Shown here one piece after another: positions 43,205 to 51,868 of a stretch of 64,000 nt of DNA; the stretch's first letter is position 1, and each line of letters begins with the position of its first letter. The stretch is from Vulcanimicrobium alpinum. Its GTDB lineage: Bacteria > Vulcanimicrobiota > Vulcanimicrobiia > Vulcanimicrobiales > Vulcanimicrobiaceae. Below the pieces are notes generated by a model. That model saw only the letters and a program-made list of their open reading frames with translations. It had not been told where the DNA came from and did not search any database. Position numbers and translations under genes: made by a program. The stretch lies in the NCBI RefSeq assembly GCF_027923555.1, contig NZ_AP025523.1, forward strand, positions 2,174,484 to 2,238,483, written 5' to 3'.

Positions 43205-43292
43205 AAATCGTTCCTCCGGACATGATGACTGGGGTGCCGTCAGGGACAACGGGCGACCGCGGAGCATCGTCGCAGGCGAAGCGTAAATGTCC

Positions 43293-43321
43293 CTTAAGCC
43301 TGTCTTAACCCGTCTTAATCT
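43293..43321. promoter_or_regulatory. Pho box (PhoB-binding direct repeats)
   Basis: Three tandem 8-mers, CTTAAGCC, CTTAACCC and CTTAATCT, begin at 43293, 43304 and 43314, about one helical turn apart. This resembles the CTTAACCT-N3 repeats known from other phyla. It lies 90-117 bp upstream of the pstS start and overlaps the phoR stop codon (43305-43307). Confidence 0.7.
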
Positions 43322-44471
43322 TTGGGCCCGACTGGCGTATCGGCACGCGCATCGTGAACGTCGCGCCGTGCCCGTATACCGACTCGGCCGTGAGCGATCC
43401 GCCATGGAGCTGCACCAGTTGCCGCGCAATCGCGAGGCCCAGTCCGGTGCCCCCGTGCTCGCGCGAGCGCGACCGATCCACGACGTAAAATCGTTCGAAG
43501 ATGCGGGGAAGGTCGGCGAACGGGATGCCGATGCCGGTGTCACGCACGCGCACGATCGCGTCGTCTCCCTCGCGGCCGACTTCGACGACGACGCGCCCGC
43601 CGTCGGGGGTGTGACGCAGCGCATTGTCGACCAAATTGACGGTCACTTGAACCAAGCGCCCGCGATCCGCATCGACGTCGACCGCTTCGGGCGCATCGAG
43701 CTCGAGATCGACGCCCAGGCTGTCGGCGCGCTGGGCGAACGTGTTCACCGTCGACGTCGCGACCTCGGTGAGATCGAAATGCTCGGTGCGCAGCGGAACG
43801 GCGCTCGCGTCGGAGCGCGCGAGCTCCAGCAGATCCTGCACCAGGCGGATCATGCGCTCGACTTCGTCCGCGATTTGCGGCAGGAAAAGCGTACGCGCCT
43901 CGGCGTCGTCGTCGGAGAGTAGCAGCGTCTCGAGCATCAGCTTCATCGCCGAAAGCGGCGTGCGCAGTTCGTGCGAGACGTCGCTGATGAAGTCGCGGCG
44001 CACACGCTCCGCCTCGAGCATCGCGGTCCGGTCGGCGGCGATCGCCATCGCCCCATCCTCGTAGGGCTGCGCGGTGATCCCGAAAAAGCGCTCGCGCCCG
44101 CCGCTCCCGAAGGCGATGTCCTGCGTGCGCGTCTCGCCGGCGAGCGCGTCGGCGAGCATCCGCTCGAGGTCGACCGAGGGCACGACCTCGATGATCGCGC
44201 GGCCGATCGCGCGATCGCGTTCCACCCCGAACAACTCCGCGGCGGCCGCGTTGAACACGTTCACGCGGCGGCGATCGTCGATCGTGAACGCCGCGAAGGG
44301 CAGCGCGTCGACGAGACGTTCGACGCGATCGTCGGCCGAGGCCGCCGGCGGCGCAGACGGGTGCGCGGCGAGTTCGGTGCGGTCGTCGCCGCGGAATCGC
44401 AGCGTCGCGTAGGTGACGATGACGCCCGTCAAAGCGCCGACGGCGCCCGCGACGACGCCGGGATCGGTCAC
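43305..44471 (-). CDS. phoR: Phosphate-regulon sensor histidine kinase PhoR
   Basis: 388 aa: one N-terminal membrane helix (GVVAGAVGALTGVIVTYATLRF), PAS domain (about 50-150, LPFAAFTIDDRRRVNVFNAAAAELFG), DHp with His167 in FISDVSHELRTPLSAM, and HATPase N (VNLVDNALRHTP), G1 (VRDTGIGIP), F, G2 (GGTGLGLAIARQLV) boxes. Short periplasmic exposure fits PhoR that senses through the Pst complex. GTG start overlapping phoB stop (GTGA). Confidence 0.93.
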   Translation of the reverse strand: MTDPGVVAGAVGALTGVIVTYATLRFRGDDRTELAAHPSAPPAASADDRVERLVDALPFAAFTIDDRRRVNVFNAAAAELFGVERDRAIGRAIIEVVPSVDLERMLADALAGETRTQDIAFGSGGRERFFGITAQPYEDGAMAIAADRTAMLEAERVRRDFISDVSHELRTPLSAMKLMLETLLLSDDDAEARTLFLPQIADEVERMIRLVQDLLELARSDASAVPLRTEHFDLTEVATSTVNTFAQRADSLGVDLELDAPEAVDVDADRGRLVQVTVNLVDNALRHTPDGGRVVVEVGREGDDAIVRVRDTGIGIPFADLPRIFERFYVVDRSRSREHGGTGLGLAIARQLVQLHGGSLTAESVYGHGATFTMRVPIRQSGPKIKTG

Positions 44472-45178
44472 TCGCGGAACATGTATCCGCGGCTGCGGAT
44501 CGTGATGATGTGCCGCGGGTTGTTTGGATCGACTTCGATCTTCTCGCGCAGCCAGCGGATGTGCACGCTGATCGTCTGGTGCTCGCCTTCGAAGTCGTAA
44601 CCCCAGACTTTTTCGAGCAGCATCTGGCGCGTCACGATGCGCCCGCGGTTCTCCATGAGCACGTTGAGCAGGCGGAACTCTTTGGGCGCGAGCGAGACCT
44701 CGCGGCCGCGGACCACCAGCCGCTGGCGTGACGGATCGATCGTGATGTCGCCGGCCGTGATCGACTCGTCGCGCTCCTCAGCGTCGACCTCGACGCGGCG
44801 CAGTCGCGCTTTGATGCGCGCCATGATCTCGCCCAGCGAAAACGGCTTGGTGACGTAGTCGTCGGCGCCGAGCTCGAGCGCGAGCACTTTGTCGAACTCC
44901 TGATCTTTGGCCGTGAGCATGATGATCGGCACGGTCGACGACCGGCGAATCTCTTTGCACGCTTCGATGCCGTCGAGCAGCGGGAGCATGATGTCGAGCA
45001 CGACGAGATCCGGATGCTCGGTCTGCGCGAGGGTGACCGCGGTGCGGCCGTCGCCGGCAGTCGCGACGGCGTAGCCGTTCTTCTCCAGATTGTAGCGCAG
45101 CGAGTGGACGATCGCGGCCTCGTCGTCAACGAGCAGAATCTTTTTCTTCGCGGCGATGGCGGTGGTCACGTGCGGCAC
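44468..45178 (-). CDS. phoB: Phosphate-regulon response regulator PhoB
   Basis: 236 aa OmpR/PhoB type: receiver with Asp62 in DLVVLDIMLPLLDG, Thr in IIMLTAKD, Lys in YVTKPFSLGEIMARIKARLRR, then winged helix (LAPKEFRLLNVLMENRGRIVTRQMLLEKVWGYDF..., TISVHIRWLREKIEVDP). Partner of PhoR. One base after the ppx stop; GTG start at 45178. Confidence 0.94.
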   Translation of the reverse strand: MPHVTTAIAAKKKILLVDDEAAIVHSLRYNLEKNGYAVATAGDGRTAVTLAQTEHPDLVVLDIMLPLLDGIEACKEIRRSSTVPIIMLTAKDQEFDKVLALELGADDYVTKPFSLGEIMARIKARLRRVEVDAEERDESITAGDITIDPSRQRLVVRGREVSLAPKEFRLLNVLMENRGRIVTRQMLLEKVWGYDFEGEHQTISVHIRWLREKIEVDPNNPRHIITIRSRGYMFRE

Positions 45179-45179
45179 G

Positions 45180-46733
45180 TCATCCTAGGGTCGCAGGAAC
45201 GACGGCGTCCAACGCGACTCGAACGCCGAAGGCGCGTTCGAAGAGGTCGGCTTTGGCCGTCGCGGCGTCGAGTTCGTCCGAGACGTCACCGTCGGCCTGC
45301 GCGGTAACGTGCACGATCCCGTTTTCGAGCCCGGCCGCCACGTCGTTCACCAGGCCCAGGTGCCGGATATCGAGGCCGTCGGCGATGCGCAGCAGCGCGG
45401 CCAGCATGTCGACGCGCCGCCGGTCGGGCGCATCGAGGGCGGCGTAGTCGAGGTGCGTCGGCTTGGGCATCGCCTTGCGGTAGTAACGCGCGATCTGCGC
45501 GACGAGAAGCCGCTCCTCGTCACGCCAGCCGGGCAGCGGCGTGCTCCGGATCAGGTAGGCGGCATGCTTGTGGTGGCCGCTGTCGGAGACGAATCGGCCG
45601 ATGCCGTGTAGGATCGCCGCCGCCCAGAGCAGGTCGCGGTCGCCCGGTGCCAGACCGTGTAGCGGCGCAAGCCGCTCGAAGAGGACTAGCGCGAGCCGTG
45701 CGACGTGCCGCTGGTGGCCGCCCAGGTGCTCGTAGCGCTGGGCCAGGCGCTCGACGGCGTCGAGGCGCGCGGCGCGCTCGTCGCCCAAGCGTTCGGCGAG
45801 CAGACGATCGCGGTGCGCGAGATCGACGACGACGCCGTCGCGCAAGGCGCGCTCGCACACCACGATCTCGTCGCGCCCGAGCAGCGAGAGCGCCGCGATG
45901 AGCACCGCATTCCCCGCAACGATGATGTCGGCGCGGCGGGGGTTCATCCCCGGCATGCGGCGCCGGTCCGCCTCGGTCATCACCAGCATCTTGCGCTGGA
46001 GCGTCTCGAGCCGCAGGCGGCTGAGGGTGTAGCCGTGGACGCGTTTGACGGTCAGGCCGCGCGCTGCGGCATCGAGCGCCGCGAGGCCCATGATGGTCCC
46101 GGACGTCCCCAGCGCCAGATCGATCCGGTAATGACGAATACGTTCGGTCAGGGGCGCGAGGACGCCGGTGACGTGCGCGTCGAGCTTGCGCGCCGCGCGC
46201 AGCGGATCGGGACGCCCGCGCAGATACGCGTCGTAGAGGCGCAGGCTTCCAAGCTTCACGGAGTCGACGAGGTAGGGCCGCTCGCCGTCGGCGACGACGA
46301 ACTCGGTCGAGCCGCCGCCGATGTCAATGATGCACGCGACGCGGTCGTAGAGCGGATACCCGTTGGCGACGCCGAGGTGGATCAGCCGCGCTTCTTCGGC
46401 TCCGTCGAGAATCTCCAGACGCACGCCGGTGCGCGCCTCGACCAGGTCGCGAAACTCGCCGCCGTTCGCCGTCTCGCGCACCGCGGACGTCGCGACCGCG
46501 CGCACCCGGTCTGCGCCGCGTTCGTGCGCCGCTTCCGCGAATCGCGCGATCGCGTCGACGCCGCGTTCCATCGCCTTGCGCGTGAGCCGGCCATGTTCGA
46601 GCGCATCGTCGCTGCCGAGCCGCACCATCTCGCGCGCTTTGTAGACGACACGCGAGGTGTCGAACGCCGCGTCGAGTTCGACCACGATCAGATGGATCGA
46701 GTTGGTGCCGACGTCGATCGCGCCGAACAGCAT
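45180..46733 (-). CDS. ppx: Exopolyphosphatase, full-length Ppx/GppA family with HD domain
   Basis: 517 aa: actin-fold domains (AIDVGTNSIHLIVVEL, ATSAVRETANGGEF, LDGAEEARLIHLGVA, IIDIGGGSTEFVV, RRADIIVAGNAVL) plus a C-terminal HD-like region (HQRHVARLALVLFERLAP...LLWAAAILHGIGRFVSDSGHHKHAAYLI). Hydrolyses polyphosphate. Being 1 bp upstream of phoB, it is likely the first gene of the Pho operon here. The short paralog at 3935-4870 lacks the HD region. Confidence 0.93.
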   Translation of the reverse strand: MLFGAIDVGTNSIHLIVVELDAAFDTSRVVYKAREMVRLGSDDALEHGRLTRKAMERGVDAIARFAEAAHERGADRVRAVATSAVRETANGGEFRDLVEARTGVRLEILDGAEEARLIHLGVANGYPLYDRVACIIDIGGGSTEFVVADGERPYLVDSVKLGSLRLYDAYLRGRPDPLRAARKLDAHVTGVLAPLTERIRHYRIDLALGTSGTIMGLAALDAAARGLTVKRVHGYTLSRLRLETLQRKMLVMTEADRRRMPGMNPRRADIIVAGNAVLIAALSLLGRDEIVVCERALRDGVVVDLAHRDRLLAERLGDERAARLDAVERLAQRYEHLGGHQRHVARLALVLFERLAPLHGLAPGDRDLLWAAAILHGIGRFVSDSGHHKHAAYLIRSTPLPGWRDEERLLVAQIARYYRKAMPKPTHLDYAALDAPDRRRVDMLAALLRIADGLDIRHLGLVNDVAAGLENGIVHVTAQADGDVSDELDAATAKADLFERAFGVRVALDAVVPATLG

Positions 46734-46740
46734 CGAACGC

Positions 46741-47643
46741 CTAGGCGGGCTTCGTGCGTACCTGAACGCCGGCTGCGCGTTCGTAGAACTGCGCCACCGA
46801 CGTGTAGTCGTCGCGGCCGTGGCCTTCGCCCGACGCCGCGGTGTACATCTGGTACGCCAGCGCGCTCGACGGCATCGCGACGCCCATCGCGCGCCCGGAA
46901 TCGAGCGCCGCGGCAAGATCCTTGCGCAGGAGATCGAGCGCGAAGCCCGGCGCGAACGAACCCGCGAGCCAGCTCTTGGGCAGCCAGTTCTGCAGGAGGT
47001 AGTTCGCGCCGGTCGCGGTGCCGATCACTTCGAGCACGGCGTCGATGTCGGCACCGGCCTTCGCGGCGAACGTCAGCGCTTCGATGTTCCCGAGCACCGT
47101 GTTGGCGATGATGATCTGGTTGACGAGTTTGACCACCTCGCCCATCCCCGGCGGGCCGACGTGGCGCGGCGTTCCCATCCCCAGCAGCACCGGCTCGGCA
47201 TCGCGGTAATCCTCGGGCGTGCCGCCCGCCATGATCGTGAGCGTTCCGCTGGTCGCGCGTGCGGGGCCGCCCGAAACGGGCGCATCGACGAAGCGGAATC
47301 CGCCCTCGCGCAGCCGCGCGCCGATCGCGCGCGATGCGATCGGCGAGATCGTCGACATGTCGATGAACAGCGTCCCCGGCTTGGCGCGCAGCGTCGCGCC
47401 GTGCTCGCCGAAGAGCGCGTCTTCGACCTGCGGCGCGTCCGGGACGCAGAGGACGACGACATCGCTCGCGGCGCCGACCCCTCCCGGATCGCCGCCGTCG
47501 CGCGCGCCGAGCGCCATGAGCCGTTCGAGCGCCCTGCGATCGCGATGCGCGCAGGCGGTGACGGGGAACCCCGCGCGGAGCAGCGATGCGGCCATCGGCT
47601 CGCCCATCGCTCCCAGACCGATCATCCCCAGCGGCGTTGCCAT
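46741..47643 (-). CDS. 3-hydroxyisobutyrate dehydrogenase-like NAD(P) oxidoreductase
   Basis: 300 aa beta-hydroxyacid dehydrogenase: MIGLGAMGEPMAASLLRAGF (dinucleotide binding), FVDAPVSGGPARATSGTLTIMAGG (substrate), GEVVKLVNQIIIANTVLGNIEAL with the catalytic Lys, and FAPGFALDLLRKDLAAALDSG. Could act on 3-hydroxyisobutyrate, tartronate semialdehyde or a similar acid. 7 bp from ppx. Confidence 0.88.
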   Translation of the reverse strand: MATPLGMIGLGAMGEPMAASLLRAGFPVTACAHRDRRALERLMALGARDGGDPGGVGAASDVVVLCVPDAPQVEDALFGEHGATLRAKPGTLFIDMSTISPIASRAIGARLREGGFRFVDAPVSGGPARATSGTLTIMAGGTPEDYRDAEPVLLGMGTPRHVGPPGMGEVVKLVNQIIIANTVLGNIEALTFAAKAGADIDAVLEVIGTATGANYLLQNWLPKSWLAGSFAPGFALDLLRKDLAAALDSGRAMGVAMPSSALAYQMYTAASGEGHGRDDYTSVAQFYERAAGVQVRTKPA

Positions 47644-47702
47644 ACGAGCGCCCGCGTACGTCGCGCGGGCGCGCGCGGCCTGCCCTGCGAAGAGCGCGCG
47701 CG

Positions 47703-48596
47703 ATGGCTGCGCTGCTGGCGTTCGTGCGATTGACCCGGCCGCTGTTTCTCTACGGCGGGTTCGCAGGCGTCGCGCTCGGCGCCGCGGTCGCCGCCTGGAC
47801 CGGACACCGCCTCGACGCGGCGACGTATCTGTGGGCGCAGGCGATGGTGACGTCGCTGCACCTGATGGTGCACTACGCGAACGACTACTTCGATCGCGAG
47901 GGGGACGCGCATGCCGCGCAGACACCGTGGTCGGGCGGAAGCGGCGTGCTCGTCGCGGGCGCACTCCCGGCGCGCGCCGCGCTGACCGCGGCGCTCGTGT
48001 GCGGTGCGGCCGGCCTCGCGCTCGCGCTGCGTTTCGCGGCGGCAGGCGACGCCGTCACCGCTGTGATCGGCGTTGCGATCGCGGCCGGCGCGTGGTGCTA
48101 TTCGGCGCCGCCGATTCGATTGGCGGCGCGTGGACTCGGCGAACTTGATACCGCGCTCGTGGTCGCGGTACTCGTTCCGTGCGCCGGATATGCGGCGTTT
48201 GCACGCGCGATCGACGAACCGATCCTCGCCGCCGTCACACCGCCGGCGTTCGCGATGTTTGCGATGATGCTGTGCGTCGAGTTGCCCGACGCGGGAGCGG
48301 ATCGTGCGAGCGGGAAGCGGACCCTCGTTGTCCGCTGGGGACCGGCGCGCGCGTGCCCGCTCATCGTCGCGAGCGCCTCGATCGCCGCCGCGGTCGCGGT
48401 GTCGGTCGCATGGCAAACGGGGTCGACTTGGCATGCGCTCGCGTTGCTGCCGGCCTTCGCATGCGCGATCGCGTTGGCGCGATGCGTGCGGCGCGACCCC
48501 CATACGGCGACGATGGCCTTCTGGGGTGTCGCCCTTTGTGCGACGGTCGTCACGGGACTTGCAGCGGCGTACGCGTTCGGCGCGCTCGGATTCTGA
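47703..48596 (+). CDS. UbiA-family prenyltransferase (MenA-like)
   Basis: 297 aa, about nine helices. First Asp motif NDYFDREGDAH (residues about 60-70), followed by WSGGSGVLVAGALPARAAL as in 1,4-dihydroxy-2-naphthoate prenyltransferases; second motif LPDAGADRASGKRTLVVRWG. Probably quinone biosynthesis, acceptor unproven. Divergent from the oxidoreductase. Confidence 0.88.
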   Translation: MAALLAFVRLTRPLFLYGGFAGVALGAAVAAWTGHRLDAATYLWAQAMVTSLHLMVHYANDYFDREGDAHAAQTPWSGGSGVLVAGALPARAALTAALVCGAAGLALALRFAAAGDAVTAVIGVAIAAGAWCYSAPPIRLAARGLGELDTALVVAVLVPCAGYAAFARAIDEPILAAVTPPAFAMFAMMLCVELPDAGADRASGKRTLVVRWGPARACPLIVASASIAAAVAVSVAWQTGSTWHALALLPAFACAIALARCVRRDPHTATMAFWGVALCATVVTGLAAAYAFGALGF

Positions 48597-48673
48597 CGAC
48601 ACACGCGATTATGCCGCGCTCACCTCATGGCGTTCGCATGCCGCATCGCCGACGATGTCGCAGAACCGGCGCG

Positions 48674-49983
48674 TCAGCACGATCGCTCCGTCGCGCGACG
48701 CGACGTCGAGAACGGCGCAGCCGATTCTCGACATGCGGCGGCGCGTTCTCGCAGCAATTCATGATCGCGGAGGTTCTGCGCCATCCCGGCAGCGCGCTCG
48801 AACTCCACGCGAGCCTCGGCGACGCGGCCGAGGCGCTGCAGCAGACCACCACGGACGCTGGGCAGCAGGTGGTATGTCTTGAGTAGCGGTTCATCGACGA
48901 GTTGGTCGACGCACTCAAGTCCGGCCGCCGCGCCGAACGCCATGCTGACTGCGACCGCGCGATTGCGTTCGACGATCGGCGAGGGCATGCGCTCGGCGAG
49001 GGCATCGTAGAGTGCCGCGATGCGCGGCCAGTCCGTCTCCTCGGCCGTATTCGCGCGCGCATGGCAGGCGGCGATCGCGGCCTGCAGCGCGTATGGCCCG
49101 AGCGTTTGCCCCAGGCGCTCCGCGCGGGCAAGGGCCTCGAGGCCGCGCCGTACGAGCACACGATCCAAGCGCGAGCGATCCTGATCGAGCAGCAGCACCG
49201 GCGCGCCCGACGGTCCGGCGCGCGCACGCAGCCGCGACGCCTGCAGTTCCATCAGCGCCGCCAAGCCGTGCACTTCAGGCTCGCGCGGGACGAGCTCGGC
49301 GAGGATGCGGCCGAGACGCAGGGCGTCGGCGCAGAGTTCCGGGCGCATCCAGTTGTCGCCGGCGCTGGCGCTGTAGCCCTCGTTGAAAACGAGGTAGATC
49401 ACTTCGAGCACCGCTTCGAGGCGCGCGACGAGTTCGGCGCCATCGGGCACTTCGAAGGGGACGCGCGCTCCGGCGAGCGTGCGCTTCGCGCGCACGATGC
49501 GCTGCGCGATCGTCGCCTTCGACACGAGGAATGCGCGCGCGATCTCTTCGGTAGTGAGGCCGCCGAGCAGACGCAGCGTCATCGCGACACGCGCATCCTT
49601 GCCGAGCACGGGATGGCACGCGATGAAGATGAGCCGCAACAGGTCGTCGCCGACGGGATCCGCCGCTGCGTCGTCGGTTGCACGGCCGGCCTCTTCGAGT
49701 TCGCGCACCAGCGCGCGGCCGAGTTCCTCGTGACGTTGCGCAAAGCGCGTGCTGCGGCGGAGGTGATCGATCGCGCGGTGCTTCGCGGCGGCCATCAGCC
49801 GGGCGCCCAAGTTCTCGGGGACGCCCGACTGCGGCCACCGTTCGAGCGCGGCGACGAGGGCGTCGCCGGCGAGTTCTTCCGCGAGCCCGACGTCGCGGAC
49901 GATGCGTGTGGCCCGGCGATCAGACGTGCCGACTCGATCCGCCCAACGGCCTCGATCGCCCGCTGCGTGTCGGGCGCCGCCAC
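48674..49983 (-). pseudogene. ECF RNA polymerase sigma factor (DUF6596 type), frameshifted
   Basis: GTG 49983 gives AAPDTQRAIEAVGRIESARLI AG, the usual start of this group. Near 49906-49914 one base is missing, and the frame that continues (RIVRDVGLAEELAGDALVAALERW, then AKHRAIDHLRR, LLRLIFIACHPVLGKDARVAMTLRLLGGLTTEEIARAFLV, KATIAQRIVRAKRTL) has no start of its own except TTG 49810, which would lack region 2. The long C-terminal helical extension (YNEGYSASAG-like FNEGYSASAGDNW...) is typical of this group. No YCII-type partner gene is seen; 49984-50307 holds no supported gene. Confidence 0.82.
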
Positions 49984-50307
49984 GATGTCGGGGATTACCC
50001 TCGGCCGTTCAGGTTCAGGGCGCGCTCACGTTCCACGGCCGGACTCGGCCCGAAGTCCTCGGGGCAGAACCCCTGTCTCGCTGCTCGGGCTGGCTTTGAC
50101 GATGCGTAAATCGCACGGTGCGTACTCCTTCATTGGGTCGGGTTCTACGGAGACGTCGAACGAGTGTGGCAGAAATCGACAGACGCCGCCAAGGGGCGGG
50201 ACGACCGCCGTCGTTGCGCCGTCGGGCCCCGCGAGGGACAATGAGCGCAAGGGCGCCCGGGCGAAGGCGTCGGGCCGACCACTACCGCGACCGGGAGAAC
50301 CGCCAGG

Positions 50308-51213
50308 ATGCTTGCTTCGATCCGCCGTCCGACGTTCGAGGAGCTCAACCTCTCGACGGGTAAACGCGCGCGCCTCTACGACATGATGTACGGGCACGGC
50401 CCCGGCAACGGGACCCTGATGCTGCTGCCGATCGACCAGGGCCTCGAGCACGGCCCGATCGATTTCTTCGACAACCCCGACGCGCTCGACACCGACTGGG
50501 TGCTGCGCCTGGCGGTCGAAGGCAATTTCTCCGGGATCGCCTACCATATCGGGCTCGCCGAGAAGTATCACAAAGAGTACGCGGGCCGCGTCCCGCTGGT
50601 CCTCAAGGTCAACGGCAAGACCAACGTGCCGCCCGACGACAACTCATTTTCGCCGTTGACGTCGAGCGTCGAGGACGCCGTGCGTCTGGGCGCGAGCGCC
50701 GTCGGTTACACCGTGTACGTCGGCTCGCCGGCGCAAGATCGCGATATCCAGCAGGCCAACGGCGTGCGGCGCGCGTGCGAGAAGTACGGCATGCCGCTGA
50801 TCGTGTGGTCGTATCCGCGCGGCTCGGCGGTGAAGGCGAAGGGCGGTCAGGATTCGCTCTACGCGGTCGACTACGCGGCGCGGGTCGCGTGCGAGATCGG
50901 CGCCGACATCGTGAAGCTCAACGTACCGCATTCGGAGACCGCGCCCGAGGCGTCGCCGAAGCCCTACAACACGACGACGATGAGCGAGATCGATGGTCTG
51001 CGCAAGGTTGTAAAGTCGGCGGGGCGTACGCTTGTGCTCGTCTCGGGCGGCTCGAAACTCAGCAACGACGACACCGTGCACAAGGCGCGCATCGCGATGG
51101 AAGCCGGCTGCGTCGGATTGATCTTCGGACGCAATATGTGGCAGCGCACGTGGGACGACGCGACCGCGATGGCGGGGCGCATGCACGACCTCATGAAGGA
51201 GTTCGGTCAGTAG
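50308..51213 (+). CDS. fbaB: Fructose-bisphosphate aldolase, class I (DhnA/FbaB type)
   Basis: 301 aa TIM barrel: LLPIDQGLEHGPIDFFDNP, GIAYHIGLAEKYH, VLKVNGKTNVPPDDN, IVWSYPRGSAV, ADIVKLNVPHSE (Schiff-base Lys), LVSGGSK and GLIFGRNMWQR (phosphate binding). Cleaves fructose 1,6-bisphosphate in glycolysis or runs in gluconeogenesis. Its stop overlaps the NifU-like GTG by one base. Confidence 0.93.
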   Translation: MLASIRRPTFEELNLSTGKRARLYDMMYGHGPGNGTLMLLPIDQGLEHGPIDFFDNPDALDTDWVLRLAVEGNFSGIAYHIGLAEKYHKEYAGRVPLVLKVNGKTNVPPDDNSFSPLTSSVEDAVRLGASAVGYTVYVGSPAQDRDIQQANGVRRACEKYGMPLIVWSYPRGSAVKAKGGQDSLYAVDYAARVACEIGADIVKLNVPHSETAPEASPKPYNTTTMSEIDGLRKVVKSAGRTLVLVSGGSKLSNDDTVHKARIAMEAGCVGLIFGRNMWQRTWDDATAMAGRMHDLMKEFGQ

Positions 51214-51446
51214 TGAATACCGCGACGGTCGAGAGCCGGATCGAAACCGCTCTCGACCGGATTCGGCCCATGATCCGACGCGACGGCGGAGACGTGTGGC
51301 TGATCAAAGTGGAGGACGCGATCGCGTACGTGCAAATGATCGGCGCGTGCGGCGGATGCCCCGCGTCCAACGCCACCCTCAAAGGCGGGATCGAAGCCGT
51401 CGTGCGCGAGGACGTTCCCGAGATTCTGGCGGTCGAACAGCTGTAA
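51213..51446 (+). CDS. NifU-like C-terminal domain protein (Fe-S scaffold)
   Basis: 77 aa: ALDRIRPMIRRDGGDVWLIKVED then IGACGGCPASNATLKGGIEAVVREDVPEI, with the Cys-x2-Cys that binds a transferable cluster. Matches stand-alone Nfu/NifU-C proteins. GTG start in TAGTG with the aldolase stop, so coupled. Confidence 0.92.
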   Translation: MNTATVESRIETALDRIRPMIRRDGGDVWLIKVEDAIAYVQMIGACGGCPASNATLKGGIEAVVREDVPEILAVEQL

Positions 51447-51679
51447 CGGGGATCGTCCCGCGAGGTAGGGCCGCACAGCGGCGGCTTCGTCCTGGCCGTC
51501 GGAGCCGAGCGCCACGGGCCAACTTTTTCGCGGCTCTAATCACAACGTCCGCCGGTAGCGGCCGAACGCAAGTGGGATGCCTAGCGCCGTCTAAACCGTA
51601 TCGATGCGATCGCTTGCTGCTGAATTTCCGTCGAGCGCGTTGAGCGCAGACAAGGGCAGTTGACTTCGAGTGCGGGGCT

Positions 51680-51868
51680 TCACAGGAACAGTGCCGACCA
51701 ACGTGGCGGCTTCACACAAAAGGTGACGAGCGCCGTCTGCGTTTGGCGCCAGCTCTGAAAGTAAGAAATTCCCACGTCCCAGCGAAGGCCGACGGCCCAA
51801 ACGCCGAAGACGAGGGCGAGTGCAAAGAGCGTCCAGCACGCGATGCCGGTTCTTCCCGGCCCGAGCAT
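51680..51868 (-). pseudogene. N-terminal remnant of an ArnT-like glycosyltransferase
   Basis: 62 aa: one membrane helix (ACWTLFALALVFGVWAVGL) then GISYFQSWRQTQTALVTFCVK, like the first periplasmic loop of GT39/ArnT-type enzymes (W/F-RQTQTA). It stops at 51680 instead of continuing for hundreds of residues. ATG overlaps the upstream stop (TAATG), so it is the last member of the coupled array. From 51447 to 51679 only degraded coding-like sequence is seen. Confidence 0.55.
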
